Made by a program: the position numbers and the translations under genes
DNA from: Alitta virens
Taxonomy: Eukaryota; Annelida; Polychaeta; Phyllodocida; Nereididae
DNA: 64,000 bases
Assembly: GCA_932294295.1 (NCBI GenBank)
Contig: OW028576.1
Span: 42,052,747 to 42,116,746 of the forward strand
Direction: 5' to 3'
Shown here: positions 1 through 11,482 of the stretch, piece by piece
Layout of the letters: the number at the start of each line of letters is the position of its first letter
Position numbering within the stretch: the first letter of the stretch is position 1
The notes under the pieces: generated by a model
What the model was told of the DNA's origin: nothing
Databases searched by the model: none
The model's input: only the letters and a program-made list of their open reading frames with translations

Positions 1-60
1 GAGAAAATTATAAAAAATTTTTATTAATATTTCCCCTTTAACAAAAATTGCTATGTGGAC

Positions 61-2067
61 CAATATTTTGCATAGTGTTTGCTGTCACTCTGTAATATGC
101 ACATTAACTTGTTCACTGTGGTGTTTCTAGCTTCCTCCTATTGAACAATTCTGAGACTAGTACCACATCTAAGAACTTATGCCATCCCATCACAACTTAA
201 TATGATAACAGGCTTTGATTGGCTTGTAGCACAGCCAAATATGATAACAGGCTTCTATTGCTTATGGCAGAGCAGAATATGATAACATGGTATGTGACTA
301 AATGACTGTATAGTTCATTACAATATCAACCGGTGTGAATGCTCAGCCTATGAGTGCAAAATTAAAAAGATTAATTGAGGAGCAACAAATGCCCAAGGCA
401 CAGTTAGTTGAATGCATCACTGCCCTTCATTGCTGATAAGAAGCCTGTGTGTATATTTAAAGAGTGATATGATAATCACTTAAAAAGATAAAGTTAGAAA
501 ATCTTTGATCAAGATGAAAACATAGCTTTTCTTAAATCAACAGTGCAATGTCAACTTAAGCAGCAATCTTAGAGCACAAAACATCAGAAAATGTACGCTT
601 TTACTGAGAAAATATATTGTGCATTTACACTGGACAGATTTTGTTAAGCAATCAAAAATAATTTAGGTTCATTATGTACCTTTTGTAAAGAAAATATACA
701 AAAGTGTTACTGAATCAAATTCAAGACACATATAACACCAAACAATTACAGGCATGTCATAATATGTAAGATATAAAATTATACCAGTAACTCAATATAA
801 TTTTTCATGCAGCTAAGCTAAAACATACATACACAGACCTCATGTTATGTTGACAAATAAAACCCAGGTAAAAAATAAATTAAATTAAAAAAACTTTGGA
901 ATTTCACATTTAACATCCATGTGTGTATTCAAATATAGAGTATCAGTTGTAATTTTAGAGACCAGATAGAATTAATTCCATAAAGTGACATACATTGTAG
1001 TTTGTAATGCAAATATTTATTTTCTCAAGTAAAGCTATGATAAAACACTAAAAAAATAAAAATAAAATCTATTTTATTTTTTAAACCAGCAATATGGCAC
1101 AGTTCATTGTATATTATCATCAATATTTTGCATAGTGTTTGCTGTCACTCTGTAATGTGCACATTAACTTGTACACTGTGGTGTTTCTGGCTTCCTCCTA
1201 TTGAACAATTTCGAGACTAGTAACATCTAAGAACTTATGCCATCCCATCACAACTTAATATGATAACAGGCTTTGATTGGCTTGTAGCACAGCCAAATAT
1301 GATAACAGGCTTCTATTGCTTATGGCAGAGCAGAACAGGATAACATGGCATGTGACTAAATGACTGTATAGTTCATTACAATATCAACCGGTGTGAATGC
1401 TCAGCCTATGAGTGCAAAATTAAAAAGATTAATTGAGGAGCAACAAATGCCCAAGGCACAGTTAGTTGAATGCATCACTGCCTTTGTTGGTGATAAGAAG
1501 TGTGTGTGTATATTTAATGAATGATATGATAATTACTTAAAAAGAATAAAGTTAGAAAATCTTCAATCAAGATGCAAACATAGCTTTTCTTAAATCAACA
1601 GTGCAATGTCAACTTAAGCAGCAATCTTAGAGCACAAAACATCAGAAAATATACGCTTTGACTGAGAAAACATATTGTGCATTTTACACTGGACAGATTT
1701 TTTTAAGCAAGCAAAAATAATTTAGGTTCATTATGTACCTTTTGTAAAGAAAATATACAAAAGTGTTACTGAATGAAATTCAAGACACATGTAACACCAA
1801 AAAATTACGGGCATGTCATAATATGTAAGATATAAAATTATACCAGCAGCATGTTATGTTTACAAATTAAAACCAGGTAAAAAATAAATAAACTTTGGAA
1901 TTTCACATTTAAATCCATGTGTGTATTCAAATATAGAGTATCAGTGGTAATTTTAGAGACCAGATAGAATTAATTCCATAAAGTGACATACATTGTAGTT
2001 TGTAATGCAAATATTTATTTTCTCAAGTAAAGCTATGATAAAACACTGAAAATAAAAATAAAATCTC
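61..2067. repeat. Two-copy tandem duplication, ~1 kb unit
   Basis: The sequence at 61-1071 recurs at 1121-2067 in the same order and orientation, with scattered substitutions and small indels. For example, both copies have the block beginning 'caatattttgcatagtg' and both end in an A/T-rich 'aaataaaaataaaatct'. Inside each unit a shorter motif, 'tatgataacaggctt', occurs twice. No ORF of note and no terminal inverted repeat were seen, so I call it a local tandem duplication of unknown origin. The second copy lacks about 60 bp near its 3' third. Confidence 0.9.
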
Positions 2068-3600
2068 CATTATGTCAGAATATACTGCTTCTGTTGAAAT
2101 GTTTAAGGATGCCCTAAAATGGAATTTTTTGTATTTCATCAAATTGCTGGAATGGAAGTGAACAACCATTCACAAGTCACACTGCATATACTTGCATAAT
2201 AACACTAAAAATCAGGAATATCTCATACTTTGTTAGTAAATAACAGGTAAGCTGTGATGCTGAGCATCCTTGTTTCTTGGTCATGCCTCAGTGATTCCCT
2301 TGCACCTGATGTCACATCATGCATATGTAATGAGCTACTGCCTAAAATGTAGGCTATTCTGGCTTGAGAATGTCATCTTAAATTGACTAACCTAGGATTC
2401 AGGAAATTAGTATTTCAGGGTATATCCTTTCATGGGACTTACAAAACTGAAAAAGTGCAAATTTCATTTTAGTGCACCTTCAAGTCCTAAAAGCTCATAC
2501 ATGCTCTCACTCATCCACTGATTCATGTTTCCATTCCTATAAACACTTAATTAAGGCTGTCTCTGAGAAAAACGAGGAGAGTATGAAACATGGGTTGTCT
2601 CAAATGTTTACAAAACTGGGTTGACTTGTTCATATGTTAGGTTCAGGTGATCCAATATACTCTTTTTTGACTGTAAATCAGCAGCATGTTTAGAACTACA
2701 GAGAGATTTCCTGATCGGCCTAAGTACTAGTATTAAACTATTCTAGCATATCAAGATTAGATTTATTACTGAAATAGCATGGAACATTTCCACATATCTG
2801 TTAGGATTGCAATAACAAGGTTTTGTACATAAATCTGGAATACATCCAGAAGAGGCAGACATTCTGTGTATTTCAGCATGGCTGGTCAGCATCAAAGCCT
2901 AAGCTTGTGCTTACAGATACCTTCACTTTCTGACTGGAAGTGTTCCAGGCTAATCATCAGTTTATGGGTTATTTTACAGATGCTTCATTCTGAAAACTGG
3001 AGGCTCAAGATACAATAATTTAACATGTAACCAAATGGAAGGAAATTTTCAGCATTTTTTATGGTAAAATGCTAAAATTGTGTCAAAAATCAATTTTGGG
3101 CTAAATGACTTAGTCCATTTTTTTCCTATGTATTTGAGTAGTATCATGAAAATCCAGTCATGTTTTGCACTAAATAGGGTCTCTGCTTGGGGTTACTCAG
3201 AGACACTCAATAGTACACTGGGCAGAGAGAAAGTCACCAATTGGACCAAACAGACTGAGCCAACACTGAGCCATTATTGAACCAGACAATGGGCTACTTT
3301 GTTGGGCTGATAACTTGCCAATATTAGGCCCTTGATCCAGAGTACTTCTCAAGTGTATGACAATGGTATTGGACTAATTTTAATATAATTCGTGTTTCCA
3401 TTCCATTGCATAATCACTTATAATACACTGAAATTACATTTGGCTGATATTGGACCAGACAATGACTTATACTTTAGCATATATTTGACCCAACCTAACA
3501 TAAGGCTGACAGTGGACCAAGATTAGCCTAACCAGACACCTCATTTGAGTATAAAATTTTCAGTAAACCAGAAACGTAGCATTGATCAACAAGTTGTGAC
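2068..3600. other. Intergenic, no gene recognised
   Basis: AT-rich sequence without a convincing reading frame. The only short-range pattern is a loose recurrence of 'ggaccagacaatg'-like words between about 3240 and 3540. The 66-codon ORF at 3080-3280 has no recognisable motif. Confidence 0.5.
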
Positions 3601-3609
3601 TGACAGTTC

Positions 3610-5490
3610 AAACTATTGTTCACTCAACTGCATTAACCCGTTGCCATATTTTAAAATTCTGATAGATCACCGTCAAAACCCATGGAAAGATTTTCCCAAT
3701 GCGAAAATGTCATTCTGTTAGTAATTATTTCTGTAGTGAGCAGGTTAAAAGACTGTTGCAACTTCCTCACTATTGCAAAAGAGTCACTCGACTGCATCAA
3801 CTTGGCGTTGTCATCGTTGATGCCTATGAAGAGGATTTATGATGTAACAATTCCATACTGTTAGCCATTGTATTTCCATTGCGAGCCGGTGTCAACACAT
3901 CACACATCACAAAAAGCCTCTTTGAAAAGGAATGTACAGTTCTCCAAGGATTTTGCTGGTAACTTTTGATCATTGGTTTCCACCATTCATTTTCAAAACA
4001 CTGGACCCCATCCAAGACATCATTTGAAAGGTTGAAAATCTGTTGCGGTGTCCTCACTCTTGCAGGGAGCGTTACTCAACTGCAGCAACCAGCCATGTGA
4101 TGACTGTATGATGTCATCGTTGAAGTCCGTGGATCAGATTTTAGATACAATGACACCATACTCTTAACCATTGTATTTAAATTACTAAAAGTGCTCTCTC
4201 ACTGCACTCAAATCAGGTTGAAAAGCTTTTGCAGTGACCTCACTCTTACAGGGAGGGTCACCTGATTGCATCGACCAGTCAGCGCGATGAATCAGCAGAT
4301 GTCATCTTCGACGTCCATGGAGGATTTCATTGCAACGATGGAACACTGTTGGCCATTGTATTTCCATTGTGAGCCAAAGTCGAATCTCATTTACAATGTT
4401 TGTGCATATGTATTGAGGTGACTTCAATACAGTGCTCTTTTACTGAACTAAAAGCAGGTTAAAAGTTGTTGCATGGACCTCGTCATTGCTGGAAGGGTCA
4501 CTTGACTACAGCAACCAGTCATCGTGATGTCTGGGCGATGTCATCATCAAAGTCTGTGGATAGGATTTTCCATGCAACGACACTGAACTGTTTGCCAGAA
4601 ATGTATCCAAATGTTTCCACGCAACTTTAATAAAGTGTGCTTTCTCTCTGCACTCAAAGCAGTTTGAAAAGCTGTTGCAGAGACCTCACTCTTGCAGGGA
4701 AGGTCACTCGAACCCATCAACCAGTCAGCGTGATGACTCTATTATGTCAGCGTTGAAGTCCGTTGATAAGAACTCCATGCAATGACACCACACTAGTGGT
4801 CATTGTATTTCCATTGTGAGCCAGAGGCCACTGTCATTCATAATGTTTGTGCAAATATATTGAGGTATAATAAAAGTGAACTCTCACTGCACTGAAGGGA
4901 GAAAAGCTATTGCAATGACCTCACTCTTGCAGTGAGGGTCACATTACAACTTCAACCAGACATCGTGATATCAGTCTTTGTGATGTCATCATCAAAGTCT
5001 GTGGATAGGATTTTGCATGCCACAAAACCACACTGCTAAGAAAAATTATTGTGTTTCCATTGCAAACCAAGTCCACTCTCTTTCACTGCACTCAAAGCAG
5101 TTTGAAAAGCTGTTGCAGTGACCTCACTCTTACAGGGAGGGTCATTCAACTGCATCGACCAGTCATCGTGCTGGCTTTGTGATGTCATCGACAAAGTCTA
5201 TGGATAGAAATTTCAATGCAACAACATCACACTGTTGGCCATTGTATTTCCATCACGAGTCCACGGTTATTCATAATGTTTGTAGAATTCCCTACTGTGA
5301 GCAGGAACAATATGGCACGCGCCTCATCCTTGAGATATAGTGACCAAGTGAGCCTTGACCTTTCTTAATATGGCGACGTTCCGCTCACCTTGATCCTCAG
5401 CTGACTACTGCAGCTGTCGGTCACTCGACCGTTCCCAATGCGCATCGTGACGACTTGGAGATGTCATCGAGGGCGCATTGTCCGCCGTTG
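3610..5490. repeat. Degenerate tandem array, ~190-280 bp units
   Basis: A long motif recurs at about 3755, 4040, 4228, 4465, 4672, 4905, 5110 and, weakly, 5410. The order is: 'gctgttgcagtgacctcact', a short 'cagggagggtcact' segment, 'catcaaccagtcatcgtgat', 'gatgtcatcgttgaagtc', then 'ggccattgtatttccattg'. Units have diverged and differ in length. The array is non-coding in every frame I checked. It looks like an old satellite or minisatellite block; what it derives from is unknown. Confidence 0.8.
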
Positions 5491-5659
5491 TATTTATATT
5501 GCTAACCGGCCCCCACCGTGGAGCTCAGTAATAGTTTTAATAATAGGGGAAAAATGCGGATATTAAGTTTATTATTTTTTATTTCAGTTCCACGCGGATT
5601 GAGGCTCCCTAGAACGCTGCAGGACTTGGTGGGTGCGCCATCCCCTTCACCTACGATTG

Positions 5660-5835
5660 GGAGTTTAGGAGTTGCTGCAGCTGCTGCTGCAGCCACTGCT
5701 GCTGCTGCAGGTACTGCAGTTGTTGTAGCAGCTGCAGTTGATACTGCGGGTACTGCAGTTGTTGTTGTAGCAGCTGCAGTTGCTACTGCAGGTGCTGCAG
5801 GTGCTGCAGCTGCTGCAGCTGCTGCTGTTGTACTA
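5660..5835. repeat. Imperfect GCT/GCA simple repeat
   Basis: A run of GCT, GCA and GTT triplets ('gctgctgcaggtactgca'-type words) that is poly-Ala/Val on the plus strand and poly-Ala/Thr on the minus strand. Overlapping ORFs of about 120 codons exist on both strands (5518-5883 and 5870-5502). This is what a triplet repeat does without any coding function, and neither ORF shows other conserved features, so I treat this as a repeat and not as a gene. Confidence 0.75.
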
Positions 5836-6164
5836 CTGTTGGTAAATGGAATTAAAACGTATTTCTTCATTTTAAGACTTTAATCAGGATCTTTTTAGCT
5901 GATAGCAGAATGTTGTGAATCTTGGATGAATTATTTCTAATGATAGAATAATTCTTCTTATCGGAATTCTTTTTATTGGTTATTTTTGAAATTAACTTTT
6001 TATGTTTGGAAAGCATGAATCCGAACTGAGATTTCGGACATTTACGTGTGAAGCAATACCACTCTTCGTAATTAGATGTTCTCTCTTCCATTCCAACCCT
6101 GTAACTAATTTATTTTCCTATATTTCATTCATTTATATCATTTAGACGCGCACGAGCAGGCGAG

Positions 6165-6245
6165 CGCACCGCTCGGGCGAATATAAAGCACCAAGCGATA
6201 GTTAATCGGAACGCTCCAGCCTGCTACTTCAGGGTATCGCTTCAG
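6165..6245 (+). promoter_or_regulatory. Possible TATA-type core promoter
   Basis: A locally GC-rich island in AT-rich DNA contains 'gaatataaagcacc' (TATA-like at about 6181-6187), followed by GC-rich sequence to a position about 60 bases downstream. No plus-strand ORF follows, so the promoter call is weak. It abuts the 3' end of the minus-strand ATPase ORF. Confidence 0.25.
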
Positions 6246-6262
6246 TGGGTGCACTAGGTATT

Positions 6263-6910
6263 TCAATCTTTTTTGTATATAATAGTATCTTCCATGGGGA
6301 ATATTTTTGTTCTGAGTCGTAATTCATCAGGGCATTGCGCTGTTAAATCTATAATGAGATACCCGTACTGCTCATTTTTCATTATATCATTATAAGCCTG
6401 GATTAACAATCCAGGGATATGAGGGAAGATTTGACTATTAAGATATGATAATTGTAATAAACTACGAGGAGAACGAAATACTTCCATGTATTTTGTGTTA
6501 AGATTTATTGTCACTTGCTTCTTTCCTTGAATGAAAGCATTCTGCAGTATGTAGAAACATGTGCAATTCCTATGGTGACTTATTCTTGTAAATAACAATT
6601 CCATAACTGAGGAATTAGCTGCTTCATCCATGAGATCATCCACAATTATCAAACTATGTTTTTCTGGATCAGTAAATGCTAACAATTCATCTTCAGTAGG
6701 TAATCCTTGCTGAAAACTAATGTTTTCTATGATTTCTTGTATTTGGTCATAGGTATTTTGCCAGATGCCATAGTAATATTTTATAATAGATGGTGGTTGT
6801 TCACCAAATAAATGCTCCTTATTTTGTAGTATTCGCTTAATAAAATTAGTCTTTCCCGATCCTGACTGACCAAATAAGATATGCATGGATCCGGGTTCAA
6901 ACCCCAACAT
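6263..6910 (-). CDS. Packaging-type (A32/FtsK-like) P-loop ATPase of a virus-like DNA element
   Basis: An intronless 215-codon ORF. A Walker A motif GQSGSGKT lies at residues 14-21 and a Walker B-type stretch LIIVDD at 87-92. A polar sensor-like 'LQN' follows at 122-124, and then an 'FRSPRS..Q...L..Q.FP' segment at about 145-163. This order and the short length fit the DNA-packaging ATPases of Polinton/adintovirus-like elements and their relatives, which drive genome entry into a capsid; the family assignment is from memory and not from a search. The ORF is undisrupted. The only companion I recognise is the minus-strand PC4-like ORF 622 bp upstream (7532-8056); no capsid, polymerase or integrase was seen. 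It could be a fragment of an endogenous virus-like element or a host-retained gene. The start was chosen at the ATG just before the Walker A strand; an upstream exon cannot be excluded. Confidence 0.6.
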   Translation of the reverse strand: MLGFEPGSMHILFGQSGSGKTNFIKRILQNKEHLFGEQPPSIIKYYYGIWQNTYDQIQEIIENISFQQGLPTEDELLAFTDPEKHSLIIVDDLMDEAANSSVMELLFTRISHHRNCTCFYILQNAFIQGKKQVTINLNTKYMEVFRSPRSLLQLSYLNSQIFPHIPGLLIQAYNDIMKNEQYGYLIIDLTAQCPDELRLRTKIFPMEDTIIYKKD

Positions 6911-7531
6911 GTTTACTGTATCACAACTTGTGAATAAATGTTAAGATATTTTGTATATTAGCACTTTTATATCAATACAGAATATCCAGACTACGGAATT
7001 ATACATTGTGCAGACCAGTGTGCAGAGCAGTGTGCAGCAGTGCGATAAGCTACATTCTCAAATGCTTTCAACCGTACAAAAAAGCATTATCAGGACAAAC
7101 CATGGCTGGTTGAACCCCTAACAACCACTAAACAGCTGATTTGGGGGAGCTGGTTATCAAAAGAGTTGAAGTATAACAGATTCCAACTCATTGATTTCTA
7201 TTCTCATTTAATCAGCATATTCTACAAACAACTAGTGGGGTGATGGTGATGAAAATTTTATTTGATCATGAATGGAATGCAAATGATAGTGGTGGTGGGT
7301 TTTGAATTGATTGTTGGGTTGGAACTGTCAGTTTGAAGCTTTCAGTCAACAAGTTACACAGTCTTGTAAAAGCAACAATAATGTGTAACCTGTTTTACAA
7401 TGTCGCGACGTGAACGCAAGCTTGTGACATCATAATTTTGTACAGCCATTTTGCTGATTTTTTTTTAGAATTGGAGGGTTTTAAAATTTTTTTTTTAACC
7501 CAGTAGGGTTATTTTATAAATGATGGGAGCA

Positions 7532-8056
7532 CTAGAAACATTTTTGACAGATTTTGTGATTTTTTGGATGTTCGAATTGACAAATCTCTGCGTTTTTATA
7601 ACGCACACAATCCAACAATTCGGTCCATTCCGGATCCAGATTGATGAATTCCTGAAATTTTAATGAAACACCGGGTATACCGGGCAATGGTGTTGGATCG
7701 TCTTTTCTTTTGTAGAATTGACGAATTGTGAGACATTTGTAATCTGGCTTAATTTGGAGGAAAATCATATCACCCAAAGGGAGAAAGAATTCCTCTGTCA
7801 TTTGCTCAGATTTACATTCATCCACGGCACGACGTATTTCGTCAAAGAATTTGTTCATAACTTTGACTGAACCACATCCCAGTGTGATTGAGTATTTTCT
7901 CAAATCGCTTGCTTCTACATCGGGGCGATGAATTGTCATTCCTTCTGGAAATGATCGCACCCTAACACTCCTCCTATGACCTATGTCCAGGACATAGGTT
8001 GACCATTCACCAGGTTGGGTGGTCATAGCGTAATAGGAGGAGCTCGTCGTTGCCAT
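7532..8056 (-). CDS. PC4-like single-strand DNA-binding protein of a virus-like element
   Basis: An intronless 174-codon ORF. Residues about 92-149 read as a PC4 (p15 transcriptional coactivator) core: beta strands, a central 'YKCLTIRQFYKRKDD', then 'GIPGVSLKFQEFINL' and a helix with a Trp (EWTELL). PC4-fold proteins bind single-stranded DNA as dimers and act in transcription or replication. Residues about 28-82 (VRVRSF...ITLG...FFDEIRRAV) have a similar strand-then-helix layout and may be a second, diverged copy of the fold. The C-terminus ends in a Cys/His-containing tail (CQ.EHPKNHKICQKC). The start ATG sits in a good context (accATGG), about 45 bases after a TATAAAG box. It lies on the same strand as the ATPase ORF at 6263-6910, so the two probably belong to one mobile or viral element. 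Confidence 0.55.
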   Translation of the reverse strand: MATTSSSYYAMTTQPGEWSTYVLDIGHRRSVRVRSFPEGMTIHRPDVEASDLRKYSITLGCGSVKVMNKFFDEIRRAVDECKSEQMTEEFFLPLGDMIFLQIKPDYKCLTIRQFYKRKDDPTPLPGIPGVSLKFQEFINLDPEWTELLDCVRYKNAEICQFEHPKNHKICQKCF

Positions 8057-8095
8057 GGTTAGAAGCAGTTTGAGTGTTGAGAGTGGGGGTGATGG

Positions 8096-8110
8096 GGCTT
8101 TATATTGTAG
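8096..8110 (-). promoter_or_regulatory. TATA box of the PC4-like gene
   Basis: On the minus strand 'caatataaagcccc' lies about 45 bases before the ATG at 8056, with a pyrimidine/adenine leader between. A TATA box this close to the ATG implies a very short 5'UTR, as is usual for compact virus-like genes. Confidence 0.55.
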
Positions 8111-8178
8111 GGAGGCCAGCTGGAGGGCTACACTGGCTCCCCCTATTCCCCATTACCTCATAGGTTATTTTTAGAAAA

Positions 8179-8342
8179 TGACACCCTGTCTATTTTTAGA
8201 TTAGGGGGTTCCCAAGTATTGCACCACAGACTACAGCCAGCTACAGCAGACTGCAATGGATTACAATGGATGAGGGGGGTCAAGGGGGGTCTGATTCACT
8301 GCACCGTGACTTCACATTTTCGATGACTTTGACAGGGTGTCA
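8179..8342. repeat. 12 bp inverted repeat upstream of the PC4-like gene
   Basis: TGACACCCTGTC at 8179-8190 is matched exactly by GACAGGGTGTCA at 8331-8342. The interval holds G-rich direct words ('gaggggggtcaaggggggt'). It could mark the end of the virus-like element or a small separate element; no target duplication was identified. Confidence 0.5.
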
Positions 8343-9125
8343 AATTAATTACCCCACCACAGGTGCTCCAGTCCTGCTCTATAGAAAATCAATGAATGGC
8401 TTTGATCTAAGACAATAGAAAATCAATGACCATTGATGGTTTTTGATCCGGGACAAAAGAAAATCAATGAAGCGAGAAGCACCCGAGCACCCCAGCACCT
8501 CCGTTTCACCAAAAGTCAAGTGGATTCCCTTTGATGTCTGTGCCCTACTGTATATTACTACTCTGACAGGAAAATGCACCTGTGGCACCAGCTGTACCAA
8601 TCCATTTTAACAGCATCAATCATGCTTACAAGCATGTCCAGAGGTCTGTGCATCACAGTGCAAGAATTGCTGGTTCATGTACTAACAAGAAAGAGCTAGA
8701 GAATTGGTTGAAAAAAAGTAAACCATCTTGGCTTGAGTGCATCATACAAGGTGCGCTCCATCTTTCAGCTAATTGCACTAAAGTCTTTTAACTTTCCATA
8801 TATACCTTTACAACATCTGCAGTTAATAATCACATAATTCCAGCTCAGAATGCAATTGAGATATGAAGTGCTGCTATGCCAATACACTAATCTTCAAACG
8901 GCTAGCAATCAACACCACGAGATGAAGATATTAATTGCCCAGATACCTTCATTTTTTCATTTTCACAATATATAGAAAGTAATTTAGAACAATGAAATTC
9001 TGTTGATTTGTATATATTTTTAAAATAAGTCACTTCTAACTCAGATGTTTATCAGTTATGATTCTGAGGTAATTAAATTAATTTACCAACTCTATTTCCA
9101 CACCCGGAATGTTAATATTATCCTT
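8343..9125. other. Intergenic, no gene recognised
   Basis: Between 8386 and 8475 a short motif 'agaaaatcaatga' occurs three times. Otherwise it is AT-rich sequence with no ORF that shows conserved features. Confidence 0.45.
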
Positions 9126-9234
9126 GTGGATGAAGATTGCTAAATTGAGCATGCTGAGTAGAGAAAACGACTACTTGACCTGTCTCAATGACAGCTGTTT
9201 TGTCAGGTTGCAGATAAGGTGGCAGATTTGACGG

Positions 9235-9340
9235 GGACTGCCCTTAGTCCGACAGCTCATTAGTCCGACGGGTCACTGGTCCAACAGTTCCTTGGTACGC
9301 CGGGTCACTGGTCCGACGGGTCATTAGTCCGACCACGTTC
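9235..9340 (+). repeat. Clustered 'agtccgac' short repeats
   Basis: The words 'ttagtccgac', 'ggtcactggtcc' and variants occur five to six times in about 100 bases. The same cluster is present in copy B at 21590-21670. Its function is unknown. Confidence 0.7.
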
Positions 9341-9403
9341 ACTATGCATGTTACTTGTTAGGTAGGGGGAGGGGGCATTATCAGAGACTATCCTCTCTAC
9401 GTT

Positions 9404-10919
9404 GTTAGTAACGATTACTAGTTAGCTCACCGTCTCTGCCAGCTCACCGCCCGGTAGGTGTGGTCAGCTCACTGCTCTTTTTTAGAAAGTCACTGCCGGC
9501 CGAGTTAGCTCACCGCCGTCCTTCGCTAATTGCAATCAAGCCGCCGACGCCGCCGCTAATTGCAGTCTCCTTGGTGCTAAATACAATCGATATTCCTATA
9601 ATTAACATTGTAAAGGGATTTTGCTCTGTGATGTTATATATGATATTTAATTTCTTGCCAATTGTCATTGCCAGCATAGAATATTCCTATAATTAAAATT
9701 GTAAAGGAATTTAGCTCTTTGATGTTATATATGATATTAAAGTTTTTTTAAGTCATGCTTGTGATTGTGATTTGTTACAAATAAAAATACTATATTAATT
9801 ACTTTATTGCAATCAGCATCAAACAAATGCCACACATTTTTCATTGGTTTACATGGGTAATTAGCCCTTTAGTCTGATTGGTTCAGAGACTATCAGCATC
9901 AGATAAATAGGGCAAGAAATGTGTGGTCAGTATCACTTGCATCATTGTGACCTTTGTGTACAATAGCAAATAATAACATTCTGAGGATGCCTTCTCAAAG
10001 CCGATTTAGTCCCTGTGCCATCTGTGAAAAGAGAGTAACTAGAAGCCAAAAAGCCATTCTTTGTGACCAATGTGAACTTTGGTGCCACCTCAGCTGTCAG
10101 GATGGTAAGTTTCTTTTCTTTTTTCCCTTGATTATACATCTACTATAAAGCCAGTCCATATTACTTCATGCATTGTCTCTCGAATCAACACCCCTGCTGT
10201 TGAAGAGACCTAAGCAGGAGAGTACCACAAACCACGGCCTTTTTCAAGGTCAAACCAATATTTTTGGCCTTTTTCAAGGCCACCAAATCCTCCAAAAAGA
10301 GCAAACCATGAACACATCTGTGTGACAAAATTAAATAATATTCCAAATATCCAATGACCAAAAAACAGCCTTTTCTTTAAAAAATTAATATTCCAAATAT
10401 CCCTTCATCAAAAAGAAAAAAAAATCGAATTTCATAATAATTATATTTATATTGCCAAGAGACAGCCTTTTCTTTAATAAATTAAATATTAATTATGGTC
10501 CCAAAATACCAAGTTATTAAAAATTGTGTAGCCTTTTTTTGAGAAATAGAATCTAAATATGTTTATCTATTAATTTGGTTTTTCATTCCCGAATTAATTT
10601 AAGCCAAGTGGAATTTTAAATTTTCAAAATCGGATAAAAATTGACAAACTTATTTTAAAAAAATGTACAGGCATCTCCAAGCATGATGTGGCCAACGCTT
10701 CGCGCATGCGCGAAAGTGACGTCATTCCGGGAATCTCTCATTAGTATCATTTTTTCCATGTAAAATGTTAACTAAAATGTTAACTAATTTACGTTTTTAG
10801 GGCGGTGACATTGTTTTTCTCTAGTCACGTCACCGTCGATAAAAACAGGCGGTGAGCTGACTCTGGCGGTGAGCGGTGAGCTGGTATTGGCGGTGAGTTA
10901 ACCTGATACCGTTAGTAAC
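9404..10919 (+). mobile_element. 1.5 kb DNA transposon with 9 bp target-site duplication
   Basis: The element at 9413-10910 (1498 bp) is flanked by GTTAGTAAC at 9404-9412 and 10911-10919. The paralogous segment at about 21749 has a single GTTAGTAAC and nothing inserted, so this is a filled/empty site pair. The ends are inverted repeats built from AGCTCACCGCC words: left 'gattactagttagctcaccg', right in reverse complement 'ggtatcaggttaactcaccg'. A ~62 bp direct repeat ('ttcctataattaa...gatgttatatatgatat') lies inside at 9590-9650 and 9682-9742. It carries one PHD-like exon but no transposase that I recognise, so it is probably non-autonomous. A 9 bp duplication would suit Mutator-like elements among others. 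Confidence 0.85.
9987..10104 (+). CDS. PHD-type zinc finger exon inside the DNA transposon
   Basis: From the ATG at 9987 the frame encodes CAIC-x13-CDQC-x4-H-x2-C, the first part of a PHD/treble-clef zinc finger (the ..LWCHLSC ending is typical). It runs to a consensus donor 'gatg|gtaagt' at 10104/10105. PHD fingers of this kind bind histone tails in host proteins and also occur in proteins of invertebrate retroelements. No partner exon was found downstream inside the element. It is either a captured host exon or the remnant of an element gene. Confidence 0.5.
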
Positions 10920-11482
10920 TCACCGCCCTCCCAATTATATTATTTACACACCTGTTGTCATACAATTGCAATCATACTTCTATGTACATCACCCTCGGTG
11001 TTATCAGTACGCTTATTGCCATATTAACTTGACCAAGTTATAATTACTTACAAAGTTTTCATTTAAATATACGCTTCATTTTTCTATTTCGTAATTTTTC
11101 GGTAATCATAATTTTGTATTTTATTTTTTGAAATATGTTTCCTTTTCATTGTTTTTGTGGTGTTCTTTCCTTCATACTGTACATCTTCTATTTCTCTGCA
11201 TAAATACTGCTGCTTTTATTAACCATATACTATTATTACTATTATCATATTGATTATTACTATTGTTACTATTTATCATTTATCTTCTTTGAAAAATTAG
11301 TGTTTGATGTATTGTTCTATGAAAAGTATGGAATATTATATGATAGAAAAACAACTAGTGGACATTTATTTTGATAAATGCTTTGTTACTGCAGTGTTTG
11401 TTTTCACTGTTTGTTCTATTGTCCGCTAAGTGTTGAGTTCTCAGTTTTGTGAAATGTTTGACACCTTTGAAGTAAGTCCAGG

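Noticed and set aside
5502..5883. Alanine-rich ORFs on both strands
   Set aside because: They arise from the GCT/GCA triplet repeat, have mirror-image frames on both strands, and show no conserved motif.
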